A stretch of DNA of 53,679 bases from Rugamonas violacea (GTDB taxonomy: Bacteria; Pseudomonadota; Gammaproteobacteria; Burkholderiales; Burkholderiaceae_D): contig NZ_JAEMNU010000020.1 in the NCBI RefSeq assembly GCF_016461825.1, positions 1 through 53,679 on the forward strand, in the 5' to 3' direction. The stretch's first letter is position 1. Every line of letters begins with the position of its first letter. The notes beneath the pieces were generated by a model that saw only the letters and a program-made list of their open reading frames with translations, was not told where the DNA came from and did not search any database. Below are positions 31,452 through 40,119 of the stretch, in pieces. The translations under genes and the position numbers were made by a program.

Positions 31452-31927
31452 GCGCCGCGAGCATCGAGGACGGCGCCGCGCTGGGGATGGCGCTGCGGCT
31501 GATCCGCGCCTTCGAGGGATGTCGTCTGCACGCCTACCGCGACATGGTCGGCGTGTGGACCATCGGCTGGGGCGAAACGTTGGATGTGAGGGAGGGCATG
31601 GTGTGGACGCAGGAGCGGGCCGACGAGGTGCTGCGCCGGCGGGTGGCGCAGTTCCAGTTGGCGGTGCTGAAGCGCTGTCCGGCGCTGCATCTGGAAGCGC
31701 CGGCGCGGCTGGCCGCCTGCACTTCGCTGGCCTATAACATCGGCCTGGGCGCGTTCGGCGCCAGCTCGGTGTGCCGCCACAGCGCGCGCCAGGCGTTCGA
31801 GGCGGCGGCCGATAGCTTCCTGTTGTGGAATAAGGCCGGCGGCGCCGTGGTGGCGGGTTTGACGCGGCGTCGGCAGGCCGAGCGTGCGCTGTTTTTGCAG
31901 GCGTCGGTGGCGGCGTTGCCTTGCTAA
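31448..31927 (+). CDS. GH24 endolysin (phage T4-type lysozyme)
   Basis: A 159-residue muramidase. The catalytic triad is Glu23 (RAFEGC), Asp32 (AYRD) and Thr38 (GVWTIG), spaced nine and six residues apart exactly as in T4 lysozyme. No signal-arrest helix is visible, so export should need a holin. It overlaps the previous gene by four bases. No spanin (Rz/Rz1) gene was recognised after or within it. It ends the cluster. Confidence 0.92.
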   Translation: MSAASIEDGAALGMALRLIRAFEGCRLHAYRDMVGVWTIGWGETLDVREGMVWTQERADEVLRRRVAQFQLAVLKRCPALHLEAPARLAACTSLAYNIGLGAFGASSVCRHSARQAFEAAADSFLLWNKAGGAVVAGLTRRRQAERALFLQASVAALPC

Positions 31928-31950
31928 TGTGCTGAGCCGGTGAGCTTGCG

Positions 31951-32015
31951 GAACCCAGCGGCAAAGAGCCGGGGTCGGACCCCTGGGGGTCCGACCCCAG
32001 TTGACGCATTTGTGT
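31951..32015. repeat. REP-like palindrome, copy 4
   Basis: GGGGTCGGACCCC (31971-31983) and GGGGTCCGACCCC (31986-31998) form a 13-base perfect inverted repeat with a two-base loop. It lies between the endolysin stop and the convergent trhP-like gene, where it may act as a bidirectional transcription stop. Confidence 0.85.
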
Positions 32016-32043
32016 TTTGGCGCCGTTCGTGGCGGGCTTGAAC

Positions 32044-33408
32044 CTACAGCATGCGCGCCAGCAGCGCCTTGTCGTAGCGTTGGTCGAGGGCGATGCGGAC
32101 GCGGTGGCCGCTGCCGGGGGCGACCTCGATGGCGCTGCCGTCGAGCGCGCGCATCTGCTCGATGCGCACCAACTGGTTGCCGCTAGGGTGGATCACTTCC
32201 AGCTCGTCGCCGACGGCGAAGCGGTTCTTGACGTCGATCTCGGCCCAGCCGTCCCGCACGCCCTGCACGTCGCCGACGTACTGGCTGCGGTGCAGCTCGG
32301 AGGCGCCGGCCATGTAGTTCTGGTGGTCCTGGGTGTGGTGGCGCTGGTAGAAGCCGTCGGTGTAACCACGGTTGGCCAGGCCCTGCAACTGGCCCAGCAA
32401 GTCCATATTGAAGGGCCGGCCGGCGACGGCGTCGTCGATGGCGTGGCGGTAGACCTGGGCGGTGCGGGCGGCGTAGTAGAGCGACTTGGTGCGGCCTTCG
32501 ATCTTCAGCGAATCGACGCCGATCTTGACCAGGCGTTCGATGTGCTCGACCGCGCGCAGGTCTTTCGAGTTCATGATGTAGGTGCCGTGTTCGTCTTCCA
32601 TGATCGGCATCAGCTGGCCGGGGCGCTCGGCCTCTTCGATCAAGTAGGCGCGCTCGGCCAGCGGGTGGCGCTTGATGTCGCCCATCGCCGAGAAGGTGGC
32701 GTCGGCCTCGTTGAGCGCCTGGCGGTAGTTGAAGCCGATGCTCTCCGGCGCGATGCGGGCCAGGTCGCCGCTGGCGTCTTCGTCGGCGTTCATCACCTTG
32801 TAGTCCCAGCGGCAGGAGTTGGTGCAACTGCCCTGGTTGGGGTCGCGGTGGTTGAAGTAGCCCGACAGCAGGCAGCGGCCGGAGTAGGCGATGCACAGCG
32901 CGCCGTGGACGAAGACTTCCAGCTCCATTTCCGGGCAGCTCTGGCGGATTTCCTCGATCTCGTCGAGCGACAGTTCGCGCGACAGGATCACCCGGCTCAG
33001 GCCCATGCGGTGCCAGAACTTGACGTCGGCCCAGTTGACGGCGTTGGCTTGCACCGACAGGTGCACCGGCATGTCCGGCCACTTGTCGCGCACCATCATG
33101 ATGAGGCCGGGATCGGCCATGATGAGCGCGTCCGGCCGCATGGCGATGACCGGTTCCATGTCGCGCAGATAGGTCTTGAGTTTGGCATTGTGGGCGAAGA
33201 TGTTGCTGGCGACGAAGAACTGCTTGCCGCGCGCGTGGGCCTGGGCGATGCCTTGGGCCAGCACTTCGGCGCGGGAGAATTCGTTGTTGCGCACGCGCAG
33301 GCTGTAGCGCGGCTGGCCGGCGTAGACGGCGTCGGCGCCGTAGTCGAAGGCGGCGTGCATTTTTGCCAGCGAACCGGCGGGCAAGAGTAATTCTGGAGCG
33401 CGAAGCAT
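32044..33408 (-). CDS. trhP: U32-family protein, tRNA U34 hydroxylation protein TrhP/YegQ-like
   Basis: A 454-residue protein of YegQ type: PELLLPAGSLAKMHAAFDYGADAVYAG at the start, HLSVQANAVNWADVKFWHRMG in the barrel, and the Cys set VHGALCIAYSGRCLLSGYF ... GSCTNSCRWDY that marks the U32 family. In E. coli TrhP (YegQ) takes part in prephenate-dependent 5-hydroxyuridine formation at tRNA position 34; U32 members were once called collagenases. It is a core gene bounding the tail cluster on the right. Transcription converges on the endolysin. Confidence 0.85.
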   Translation of the reverse strand: MLRAPELLLPAGSLAKMHAAFDYGADAVYAGQPRYSLRVRNNEFSRAEVLAQGIAQAHARGKQFFVASNIFAHNAKLKTYLRDMEPVIAMRPDALIMADPGLIMMVRDKWPDMPVHLSVQANAVNWADVKFWHRMGLSRVILSRELSLDEIEEIRQSCPEMELEVFVHGALCIAYSGRCLLSGYFNHRDPNQGSCTNSCRWDYKVMNADEDASGDLARIAPESIGFNYRQALNEADATFSAMGDIKRHPLAERAYLIEEAERPGQLMPIMEDEHGTYIMNSKDLRAVEHIERLVKIGVDSLKIEGRTKSLYYAARTAQVYRHAIDDAVAGRPFNMDLLGQLQGLANRGYTDGFYQRHHTQDHQNYMAGASELHRSQYVGDVQGVRDGWAEIDVKNRFAVGDELEVIHPSGNQLVRIEQMRALDGSAIEVAPGSGHRVRIALDQRYDKALLARML

Positions 33409-33620
33409 AAGTGGCTTTCAATAAAACGCGAAAAAACAACTATTTTAGGCGGCGTAGGAGGGAGATAGCCATGCTTTGCGGCCGCGCGGATTAACTTGGA
33501 TCAAGTGGGCGTGAAAAATAATTGCCAAGACTTTGATCGTTCGGCTAGTATTAATTAAGGCGCAACACAGCGCCTGCGTCGCTCGGACGGTTCCGGGCGC
33601 TTACGTGAAGACCACAATCG

Positions 33621-34871
33621 ATGACTCAATCCCCAGCTCCGCGCAGCTTTTCGCGCATCAATCGCCTGCCCCCCTACGTTTTCAACATCACCGCCGAACT
33701 CAAGATGGCCGCCCGCCGCCGTGGCGAGGACATCATCGACATGTCGATGGGCAACCCCGACGGCGCCACGCCGTCGCACATCGTCGACAAGCTGGTGGAG
33801 ACGGCCAAGCGGCCCGACACCCACGGCTATTCGGCCTCGAAGGGCATCCCCCGGCTGCGCCGCGCCATCACCAAGTGGTACAAGACGCGCTACGACGTCG
33901 AGTTCGATCCCGAGTCGGAGGCGATCGTCACCATCGGTTCGAAGGAGGGCCTGGCCCACCTGATGCTCGCCACGCTGGACCGGGGCGACACCGTGCTGGT
34001 GCCCAACCCGAGCTATCCGATCCACATCTGGGGCGCGGTGATCGCCGGCGCCGACATCCGCTCGGTGCGCATGTCGCCCGGCGTCGACTTTTTCGCCGAG
34101 CTGGAGCGGGCGATCCGCGAAAGCTATCCGAAGCCGAAGATGATGGTGCTCGGCTTCCCGTCGAACCCGACGGCGCAGTGCGTCGAGCTGGAATTCTTCG
34201 AGCGCGTGGTGGCGCTGGCTAGGCAGCACAATATTTTGGTGGTGCACGACCTGGCCTACGCCGACATCACCTTCGACGGCTACAAGGCGCCGTCGATCAT
34301 GCAGGTGCCCGGCGCGCGCGAGGTGGCGGTGGAGTTCTTCACCATGTCGAAGAGCTACAACATGGCGGGCTGGCGCATCGGCTTCATGGTCGGCAACAAG
34401 GAACTGGTGTCGGCCTTGGCGCGCATCAAGAGTTACCACGACTATGGCAGCTTCACGCCGGTGCAGGTGGCGGCCATCGCCGCGCTGGAGGGCGACCAGG
34501 GCTGCGTCAGCGACATCGTGGCGCAGTACCAGAGCCGGCGCGACGTGTTGGTGAAGGGCTTGCTCGAAGCCGGCTGGCCGGTGGACAAGCCGAAAGCGTC
34601 GATGTACATCTGGGCGCTGATCCCCGAGGCCTACCGCCACCTTGGCTCGCTGGAATTCGCCAAGCGCCTGCTGGCCGAGGCCAAGGTCTGCGTCTCGCCC
34701 GGCATCGGCTTCGGCGAGTATGGCGACGAGTATGTGCGCTTCGCGCTGATCGAGAACGAGGCGCGCATCCGCCAGGGCCTGCGCGGCATCAAGGCGATGC
34801 TGCGCAATCCGCAGTCGGCCAAGGCGCTCGCGCCCATCGATGCCGTTGATGCCGTTGACGCCGTCGAGTAG
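33621..34871 (+). CDS. alaC: Alanine transaminase AlaC (class I/II aminotransferase)
   Basis: A 416-residue PLP enzyme. Visible motifs: [16 protein letters not shown] at the start, the glycine-rich [41 protein letters not shown], and [16 protein letters not shown] with the PLP lysine. The full pattern is that of AlaC, which converts glutamate plus pyruvate to alanine plus 2-oxoglutarate. The C-terminus adds a short repeated tail ([11 protein letters not shown]). It has its own upstream region of about 210 bases. Confidence 0.9.
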   Translation: MTQSPAPRSFSRINRLPPYVFNITAELKMAARRRGEDIIDMSMGNPDGATPSHIVDKLVETAKRPDTHGYSASKGIPRLRRAITKWYKTRYDVEFDPESEAIVTIGSKEGLAHLMLATLDRGDTVLVPNPSYPIHIWGAVIAGADIRSVRMSPGVDFFAELERAIRESYPKPKMMVLGFPSNPTAQCVELEFFERVVALARQHNILVVHDLAYADITFDGYKAPSIMQVPGAREVAVEFFTMSKSYNMAGWRIGFMVGNKELVSALARIKSYHDYGSFTPVQVAAIAALEGDQGCVSDIVAQYQSRRDVLVKGLLEAGWPVDKPKASMYIWALIPEAYRHLGSLEFAKRLLAEAKVCVSPGIGFGEYGDEYVRFALIENEARIRQGLRGIKAMLRNPQSAKALAPIDAVDAVDAVE

Positions 34872-34881
34872 GAAAACTGTT

Positions 34882-34904
34882 TACCCCGGCGCCACGCCGG
34901 GGTA
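34882..34904. terminator. Hairpin after alaC
   Basis: TACCCCGGCG (34882-34891) pairs perfectly with CGCCGGGGTA (34895-34904) across CCA. There is no good T-run, so it may be a weak terminator or an mRNA 3' end stabiliser. Confidence 0.5.
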
Positions 34905-35032
34905 GGGACAATCGGCGCTTTCTTAAGCCGCCTCAAAGGCCGTGCGTGATGCGGCCATCTCCCCGCTTCATCCTTTGCTACTGTAGTTGCTGATCCCCGT
35001 TCGTCCTTTTCGCCGCATTCTGGAGTGTCATC

Positions 35033-35566
35033 ATGCGTCCCTCGTCGATCAGTGTCAGCATCGTTCAGTTGCTTCGTGCCGTCAAAAGGATGGAGCACGG
35101 CATGCGTTCCATCGGCCTGCCGCGCTTCCTGGCGCGGCTGCCGGTGGGGTGTTTGTGTTGGTACTACTGCAAATTGCTCGACGAGAAAATCGTCCGCATC
35201 GGCCGCATCGGCGAGAAGATCCGCCGTTGGCGCGGCGCCTTGCAGGAGATGGGGCGGGAGGGACCGGCCCGGACCGAGTTGATCGACATGGACAAGGGCT
35301 TGCACGCCGATCTGGAGTCGACCCGCAAGGTGTTGTGGGAGTTGCGCGAGGTGTGCCTGGACGTGGCGCGGATGTTCGAGCGGCTGGGCGTCAGCTCGGC
35401 CGGCCTGCTGCGCCGCCAGCACATTTTCCTGCGCGTGCTGGAGGAATCCTACGCCTCGGCCGGCATGATGCAGGAGTTGCTGGCCATGCACGACAAGGTG
35501 GCCATCGCCTTGTTACAGCAGCAGCGGCCGCCGCCGCAAGCACAGCCGCAGCCGCAGGGCGTCTAG
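35033..35566 (+). CDS. Hypothetical protein with a helical core
   Basis: A 177-residue protein, not recognised. Residues 35-55 include a Cys-rich hydrophobic stretch (RLPVGCLCWYYCKLLDEK); the rest is amphipathic helix (RTELIDMDKGLHADLESTRKVLWELREV, RRQHIFLRVLEESYASAGMMQELLAMHDKVAIALLQQQ) and a Pro/Gln-rich end. Possibly a peripheral membrane or coiled-coil protein. It converges on the oxidoreductase gene with a four-base overlap of stop codons. Codon usage fits the neighbours. Confidence 0.6.
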   Translation: MRPSSISVSIVQLLRAVKRMEHGMRSIGLPRFLARLPVGCLCWYYCKLLDEKIVRIGRIGEKIRRWRGALQEMGREGPARTELIDMDKGLHADLESTRKVLWELREVCLDVARMFERLGVSSAGLLRRQHIFLRVLEESYASAGMMQELLAMHDKVAIALLQQQRPPPQAQPQPQGV

Positions 35567-36576
35567 AAGCCTTCCAGCACGATTTTTCCCTTCATGCGCT
35601 GGCCTTCGATGAGCGCGTGGGCGCGTTTGAGGTTGGCCGCGTTGATCGTGCCCAGCCGTTCGGCCAGCGTGGTCTGGATCACACCGCTATCCACCAGTTG
35701 CGCCAGGTCGTTGAGCAGGTCATGCTGCTTTTGCATGTCGGCCGTCTCGAACATCGAGCGTGTGAACATCGATTCCCAGTGCAGCGACACGCTCTTGCGC
35801 TTGAGCGGCATCACGTCCAGCGCGATCGGGTCGTCGATCAGCGCGATCTTGCCCTGCGGCGCCACCAGCTTGACGATGGCCGGCCAGTGCTGGTCGGTCT
35901 GGTTCAGGCTGATGACATAATCTGGCTGCGGCAGGCCCAGGCGGTTCAGCTCCTCGTCCAGCGGCCGGCTGTGGTCGATCACATGGTGGGCGCCGAGTTG
36001 CTTGATCCACTCTTTGGTTTCCGGCCGCGAGGCGGTGCCGACGATGTTCAGGCCGGTCAACTGGCGTGCCAGTTGCAGCAGGATGGAGCCGACGCCGCCG
36101 GCCGCGCCGACCACCAGCAGCGTTTGACCGCGCCGGCCCTTGTCGCGGCTGACCTGCAGGCGCTCGAACAACAATTCCCAGGCGGTGATGCCGGTCAGCG
36201 GCAGCGCGGCGGCGCGGCCGAAGTCCAGTGTGGCCGGCTTGTGGCCGACGATGCGTTCGTCGACCAGCTGGAACTCGCTGTTGCTGCCCTGGCGGGTGCG
36301 CGAGCCGGCGTACCAGACCTGGTCGCCCGGCTTGAACAAGCTCACGTCGGGACCGACCGCCTTGACGATGCCGGCGGCGTCGAAGCCCAGCACCCGGCTC
36401 TCGCCCTCGGCGGGGGCGACGTCGCGGCGCACTTTGATGTCCACCGGGTTGACCGAGACGGCCTTGACTTCGACCAGCAGGTCGCGTCCCAGCGCCCGCG
36501 GCTCGGGCAGCTCGACGTCGAGCAAGGCCTGCGGATGGTCGATCGGATGGGAATGGCGGTAGGCGACGGCTTTCAT
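35563..36576 (-). CDS. Zinc-type alcohol dehydrogenase family oxidoreductase (MDR)
   Basis: A 337-residue medium-chain reductase starting at ATG 36576, which has GGAG upstream (an earlier in-frame ATG is 12 codons before). It has the GroES-like N-terminus (DLLVEVKAVSVNPVDIKVR, GFDAAGIVKAVG) and the NADP-binding LLVVGAAGGVGSILLQLARQL. The zinc ligands of true alcohol dehydrogenases are absent, so it is a quinone/enone-reductase type. It is divergent from a LysR gene, which probably controls it. Confidence 0.85.
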   Translation of the reverse strand: MKAVAYRHSHPIDHPQALLDVELPEPRALGRDLLVEVKAVSVNPVDIKVRRDVAPAEGESRVLGFDAAGIVKAVGPDVSLFKPGDQVWYAGSRTRQGSNSEFQLVDERIVGHKPATLDFGRAAALPLTGITAWELLFERLQVSRDKGRRGQTLLVVGAAGGVGSILLQLARQLTGLNIVGTASRPETKEWIKQLGAHHVIDHSRPLDEELNRLGLPQPDYVISLNQTDQHWPAIVKLVAPQGKIALIDDPIALDVMPLKRKSVSLHWESMFTRSMFETADMQKQHDLLNDLAQLVDSGVIQTTLAERLGTINAANLKRAHALIEGQRMKGKIVLEGF

Positions 36577-36673
36577 GTTTGCTCCTGGGTGGGTGGTTTG
36601 GCGTATCATCATTTATTCGTCTGGAAAGAAAAAGATGCCAATCAACGAAACACTTTCAAAGGAATGAAGAAAA

Positions 36674-37594
36674 TTGCTGCGGCTTGATGATTTGACCGTG
36701 TTTGTGCGCACCGCCGAGCGCGGCAGCTTGTCGGCCGCCGCGCGCGAGCTGGAGATCTCGCCGGCCCTGGCCAGCGCCGCGCTGAAGCGGCTGGAAGGCG
36801 CGCTGGGCCTGCATCTGGTGGCGCGCACCACGCGTTCCTTGCGGCTGACGGAGGAGGGCGAGCATTACCTGGTCCACGCGCGCGAGGCGCTGCGCCTGCT
36901 CAGCGAGGGCCATCAGGCGCTGATCCAGGGCAAGGAATCGTTCGGCGGCACGCTGAAGATTTCGATGCCGTCCGACATGGGACGCAACATCCTGCTGGGC
37001 TGGCTGGACGCCTTCCAGGCGCGCTATCCGCAAATCAACTACCAGCTCAGCGTCAGCGACCGCCTGTCCGACCTGTACCGGCAGCCGGTCGACATCGCCC
37101 TGCGTTACGGCGCCCAGGCGGACTCCGGCCTGATCGCCTTTCCGCTGGCGCCGCACAACCGGCGTGTGCTGGTGGCTTCGCCGGCCTATGTCGCGGCGCA
37201 CGGCGCGCCGGCCACGCTGGACGAGCTGCACCGGCACAACTGCCTGCGTTTCGCCATCGACGACAGCATCCATGAGCGCTGGACCTTCTATCGGGGGAAT
37301 GGCGCGGCGCTGCGCACAGTGAACGTCAGCGGCAACCGCAGCGCCGACGACGCCGACGTGGTGCGGCGCTGGGCCATGGCCGGCCATGGCATCGCCTACA
37401 AGTCGCGGTTGGACGTGGTGGGCGACCTGTGCGCCGGACGCTTGCAGGTCTTGCTGCCGGAATTGCCGGGCGAGCCGGCGCCATTGCACATGTTGTGCAT
37501 GCACCGCGCCCAAGTCACGCCGGCGGTGCTGCATCTGCGCGATTTCCTGCGCGAACAGTGCGAGCGGGAGGCGGCGCTGCTGCCGCCGGCTTGA
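36674..37594 (+). CDS. LysR-family transcriptional regulator
   Basis: 306 residues with the LysR helix-turn-helix at 1-60 (LDDLTVFVRTAERGSLSAAARELEISPALASAALKRLE) and the effector domain after residue 90 (GGTLKISMPSDMGRNILLGWL). No ATG fits; TTG at 36674 with AAAGGA ten bases before is the likely start, and just upstream in another frame is a seven-codon peptide (MKKIAAA). Divergent gene order (98 bases apart) points to control of the MDR reductase. It probably responds to a small aldehyde, quinone or aromatic compound; this is inference. Confidence 0.85.
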   Translation: MLRLDDLTVFVRTAERGSLSAAARELEISPALASAALKRLEGALGLHLVARTTRSLRLTEEGEHYLVHAREALRLLSEGHQALIQGKESFGGTLKISMPSDMGRNILLGWLDAFQARYPQINYQLSVSDRLSDLYRQPVDIALRYGAQADSGLIAFPLAPHNRRVLVASPAYVAAHGAPATLDELHRHNCLRFAIDDSIHERWTFYRGNGAALRTVNVSGNRSADDADVVRRWAMAGHGIAYKSRLDVVGDLCAGRLQVLLPELPGEPAPLHMLCMHRAQVTPAVLHLRDFLREQCEREAALLPPA

Positions 37595-37620
37595 GTGTCA
37601 AGGTGCCGGCAATGCTGGCG

Positions 37621-37688
37621 CACCCCAGCGGCGAAGAGCCGGGGTCAGACCCGCTGGGTCCGACCCCAGTTTGCGCCTTGGGGTCTTG
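37621..37688. repeat. REP-like palindrome, copy 5
   Basis: GGGGTCAGACCC (37641-37652), GCT, GGGTCCGACCCC (37656-37667), with one mismatch from the other copies, and outer arms CACCCCAGCGGC and GCCTTGGGGT. It lies after the LysR gene. It shows that the repeat is chromosomal and not special to the tail cluster. Confidence 0.82.
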
Positions 37689-37794
37689 CGGACGTCCCGC
37701 AAATCGCTTCAGCGGCAATTAAAACCGAACGTCGCGCTTGCTGCGGCGCAATTTGCCCTTACCATGGGTGCAACATTATTCTGGAGACTAGTCG

Positions 37795-38847
37795 ATGACC
37801 GAAACCCAACGCGATGTGCTGAGCGCCGGATTCTCCCTGACCATGATCGCGCTGGCGGCGTTTGTGATGCAACGTTTCTTCCTGCCGCTGGTCTGGGCCG
37901 GCATCCTGTGCGTGGCCACTTGGCCCTTGTACCAGCGGCTGCGCGCCAAGCTGGGCAAGCGCGATCTGCTGGCGGCCCTGTTGCTGACGCTGATTTGCGC
38001 CGGCGTCTTCATTGTGCCGGTGCTGCTGGGTGTGACCCAGGCCGCGCGCCAGGCGCCCGAGTTGGCCAATTTCATCGCCAACGCCAACAACGACGGCCTC
38101 GCGCCGCCGGCCTTCCTGCTGACCATTCCCTTCGCCGGCGCCGCCGTCAACGATTGGTGGCTGGCCACGCTGAGCCAGCCGCACGGGCTGGCGCATTTGT
38201 TTTCCGGCAGCGGCATCGACGGCTTCCATTCGGCGCGCGACCTGTTGAAGATCCTCGGCGCCGGCTTCTTCCACCGCCTGGTCGACTTCGGCCTGGCCTT
38301 CCTCTGCCTGTTCTTCTTCTACAAGGACGGCGAAGCGCTGACGCGGCAAATCACCGCCATCGGCAGCCATTGCTTCAGCGAGCGGCGCTGGGGCCACTAT
38401 GTGCAAAAAATTCCCACGGCGATACGCGCCACCGTCAACGGCCTGGTGCTGGTCGGCTTGGCCGAGGGCGTGCTGATCGGCATAGGCTATGCGCTGGCCG
38501 GCCTGTCGTCGCCGGCGCTGTGGGCTGCCGCGACGGGTATACTGGCCATCATTCCGTTTGGCGCACCGCTGGCTTTCCTTGGTGCGGCGGCCTTGCTGGC
38601 GGTGAACGGCAGCGTAGCCGGCGCCATCGGCGTGGCCGTATGGGGCATGATGGTGCTGTTCGTCGCCGACCACTTCGTGCGGCCCGGCATGATTGGCAAT
38701 GCGACGCGCCTGCCATTCCTGGCGGTGCTGTTCGGTATTCTGGGCGGAGTGGAAACCCTGGGCCTGGTTGGCCTGTTCATCGGGCCGGTGGTGATGGTGC
38801 TGTTTATGACGCTGTGGTACGAGGCCAATTTGTTCGACGAGGCCTAG
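37795..38847 (+). CDS. AI-2E family transporter (PerM-like)
   Basis: A 350-residue inner-membrane protein with about eight hydrophobic segments. It has the family layout: paired N-terminal helices, a soluble helical part, the FYKDGEALTRQI loop, and the C-terminal signature IPFGAPLAFLGAAALLAV, ADHFVRPGMIGNATRLPFLAVLFGILGGVETLGLVGLFIGPVV. Members export small molecules or Na+; the cargo here is unknown. It appears to stand alone, 200 bases after the LysR gene. The gap upstream contains REP copy 5. Confidence 0.88.
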   Translation: MTETQRDVLSAGFSLTMIALAAFVMQRFFLPLVWAGILCVATWPLYQRLRAKLGKRDLLAALLLTLICAGVFIVPVLLGVTQAARQAPELANFIANANNDGLAPPAFLLTIPFAGAAVNDWWLATLSQPHGLAHLFSGSGIDGFHSARDLLKILGAGFFHRLVDFGLAFLCLFFFYKDGEALTRQITAIGSHCFSERRWGHYVQKIPTAIRATVNGLVLVGLAEGVLIGIGYALAGLSSPALWAAATGILAIIPFGAPLAFLGAAALLAVNGSVAGAIGVAVWGMMVLFVADHFVRPGMIGNATRLPFLAVLFGILGGVETLGLVGLFIGPVVMVLFMTLWYEANLFDEA

Positions 38848-39004
38848 GCTGCCTGGTCATTGCGCTGTTGCCGTACTAGCTGTACTGCTGGTGCTTGATG
38901 GTGCTTGATGCTGCGTGATGGTGCCAACTGGTGCCAGCCGTCGTGGCTGCGGCTGCGGCAGAGTCCGTCGGTAGGTCGACGGCCTGTGCCGGGCCGGGGC
39001 CGCA

Positions 39005-39229
39005 TCAATGGGCTTTGGACAGGATCAGCAGCCAGCGGCGCATCAGCAGCACCTCGACGTGGCCGGGTTCGATGCCGGTGTCGCACTCGATGAGCGGATT
39101 GACGGCGTAGTAGCGTTTGCGGAAGTCACGGCAAACCAGCATTTCGCGCTTGCCCATGCGGACCAGGAAGGATGTAGGGGCATATTCCAGACCAAAACGG
39201 GAGCCGAAACCGCTATTCAATGTTGTCAT
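39005..39229 (-). CDS. Small protein of unknown function, likely SOS-controlled
   Basis: A 74-residue protein starting at ATG 39229 with AAGGAAA upstream. It has no membrane segment until the last ~15 residues (VEVLLMRRWLLILSKAH) and a basic centre (FLVRMGKREMLVCRDFRKRYYAV). I do not recognise the family. Two LexA boxes lie 55-95 bases upstream in the gap it shares with the PAP2 gene. This makes it a candidate damage-induced protein, for example a checkpoint or division inhibitor, though no SulA-like motif is seen. The assignment of the boxes to this gene or to PAP2 is open. Confidence 0.55.
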   Translation of the reverse strand: MTTLNSGFGSRFGLEYAPTSFLVRMGKREMLVCRDFRKRYYAVNPLIECDTGIEPGHVEVLLMRRWLLILSKAH

Positions 39230-39283
39230 GACGTTTCCTTTTGAGGGAGATGCGTTGAACGAGAGAGTCCAGAATAGCATAAC

Positions 39284-39322
39284 TACTGTATGAATGCACA
39301 GGTACTGTATAAATAAACAGCT
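39284..39322. promoter_or_regulatory. Two tandem LexA (SOS) boxes
   Basis: CTGTATGAATGCACAG (39286-39301) and CTGTATAAATAAACAG (39305-39320) each match CTGT-N8-ACAG exactly, with the flanking TA on the left of both. Centres are 19 bases apart. They lie in the gap between the 74-residue gene (minus strand, start 39229) and the PAP2 gene (plus strand, start 39374). A TATAAA at 39308 overlaps the second box. Confidence 0.75.
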
Positions 39323-39373
39323 GACGGGCACAGATGTGGTTTTTTTGCCTACACCAGCAAAGAATGGATTTAA

Positions 39374-40078
39374 ATGAAGTTTTTGTCAACAAATAGAGTA
39401 TTGCGTTTTATCGAGGCACGCTTCACGCCGGGTGGCGAGCTGGGCTTGCATCTGACGGCCGGCGTGGCGCTGATGGTGTTGGCCACGGCCGTGTTCGGCG
39501 CTATCGCCGGGGCGGTAGTGGGGCGGACGGGCATCGCCTTGCTCGACTTGAGGGTGTCGCAGTGGTTCGACGCGCACGCCGCCGAGCCGCTGGTCAGCGT
39601 GGTGTTGGTGTTCAGCGCGCTGCACAGCGTGGCCAGCGTGGCCGTGGCGGCGGGCTTGTTGGGCTGGTATTTCTGGCGCCGGCGCGAGCGCTACTGGCTG
39701 CTGGCGCTGGTTTGTGCCGTCCCGGGCGGCATGCTGCTGAATGTACTGCTAAAGTACGTTTATCAGCGCAGCCGTCCGGTGTTCGACGCGCCGATGGTGG
39801 ACTTGGCCACCTACAGCTTTCCCAGCGGTCATACCTCGGCCAGCACGGCGCTGTATGGCTTTCTGGCCTGCTACGTGGTGATGACGGCAAGGCGGCACGG
39901 CACGCGCGTGTGGGCGGTGTTGCTGGCGGTGTTGATGGTGGCGCTGGTGGCCACCAGCCGGGTGTATCTGGGCGCGCATTATCTGAGCGACGTGCTGGCC
40001 GGCATCGTCGAGAGCTGCGGTTGGCTGGCGCTGTGCATCACCGGCTGCTCGACCTTGCGGCGCCGACGCGCCGCTTAG
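39374..40078 (+). CDS. PAP2 family phosphatase
   Basis: A 234-residue membrane protein with about six hydrophobic segments and the three PAP2 motifs: K127-x6-RP (KYVYQRSRP), PSGH at 150-153 (SFPSGHTSAS), and SR-x5-H-x3-D at 195-206 (SRVYLGAHYLSDV). His153 and His202 should be the catalytic pair. It removes phosphate from phosphatidate or undecaprenyl pyrophosphate on the outer leaflet. It begins a same-strand run with the diacylglycerol kinase-like and metallophosphoesterase genes. LexA boxes lie 52 bases before the start. Confidence 0.85.
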   Translation: MKFLSTNRVLRFIEARFTPGGELGLHLTAGVALMVLATAVFGAIAGAVVGRTGIALLDLRVSQWFDAHAAEPLVSVVLVFSALHSVASVAVAAGLLGWYFWRRRERYWLLALVCAVPGGMLLNVLLKYVYQRSRPVFDAPMVDLATYSFPSGHTSASTALYGFLACYVVMTARRHGTRVWAVLLAVLMVALVATSRVYLGAHYLSDVLAGIVESCGWLALCITGCSTLRRRRAA

Positions 40079-40119
40079 TCCGGAGCGCCGCTGTTTTTTA
40101 TTTGGAACAACGGGAGAAT

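Noticed and set aside
12025..31927. Complete prophage
   Set aside because: No integrase, replication, terminase, portal or capsid gene, and no attachment-site repeats were seen at the edges.
13821..31927. Extracellular contractile injection system (Afp/PVC type) or type VI secretion
   Set aside because: No AAA+ ATPase, multiple sheath paralogues or toxin payload genes; P2-type W, J, I, U, X, D order and holin/endolysin favour a tailocin.
38848..39004. Short tandem TGGTGCTTGA motifs after the AI-2E transporter gene
   Set aside because: Only two copies plus a partial; no structure or gene context gives it meaning.
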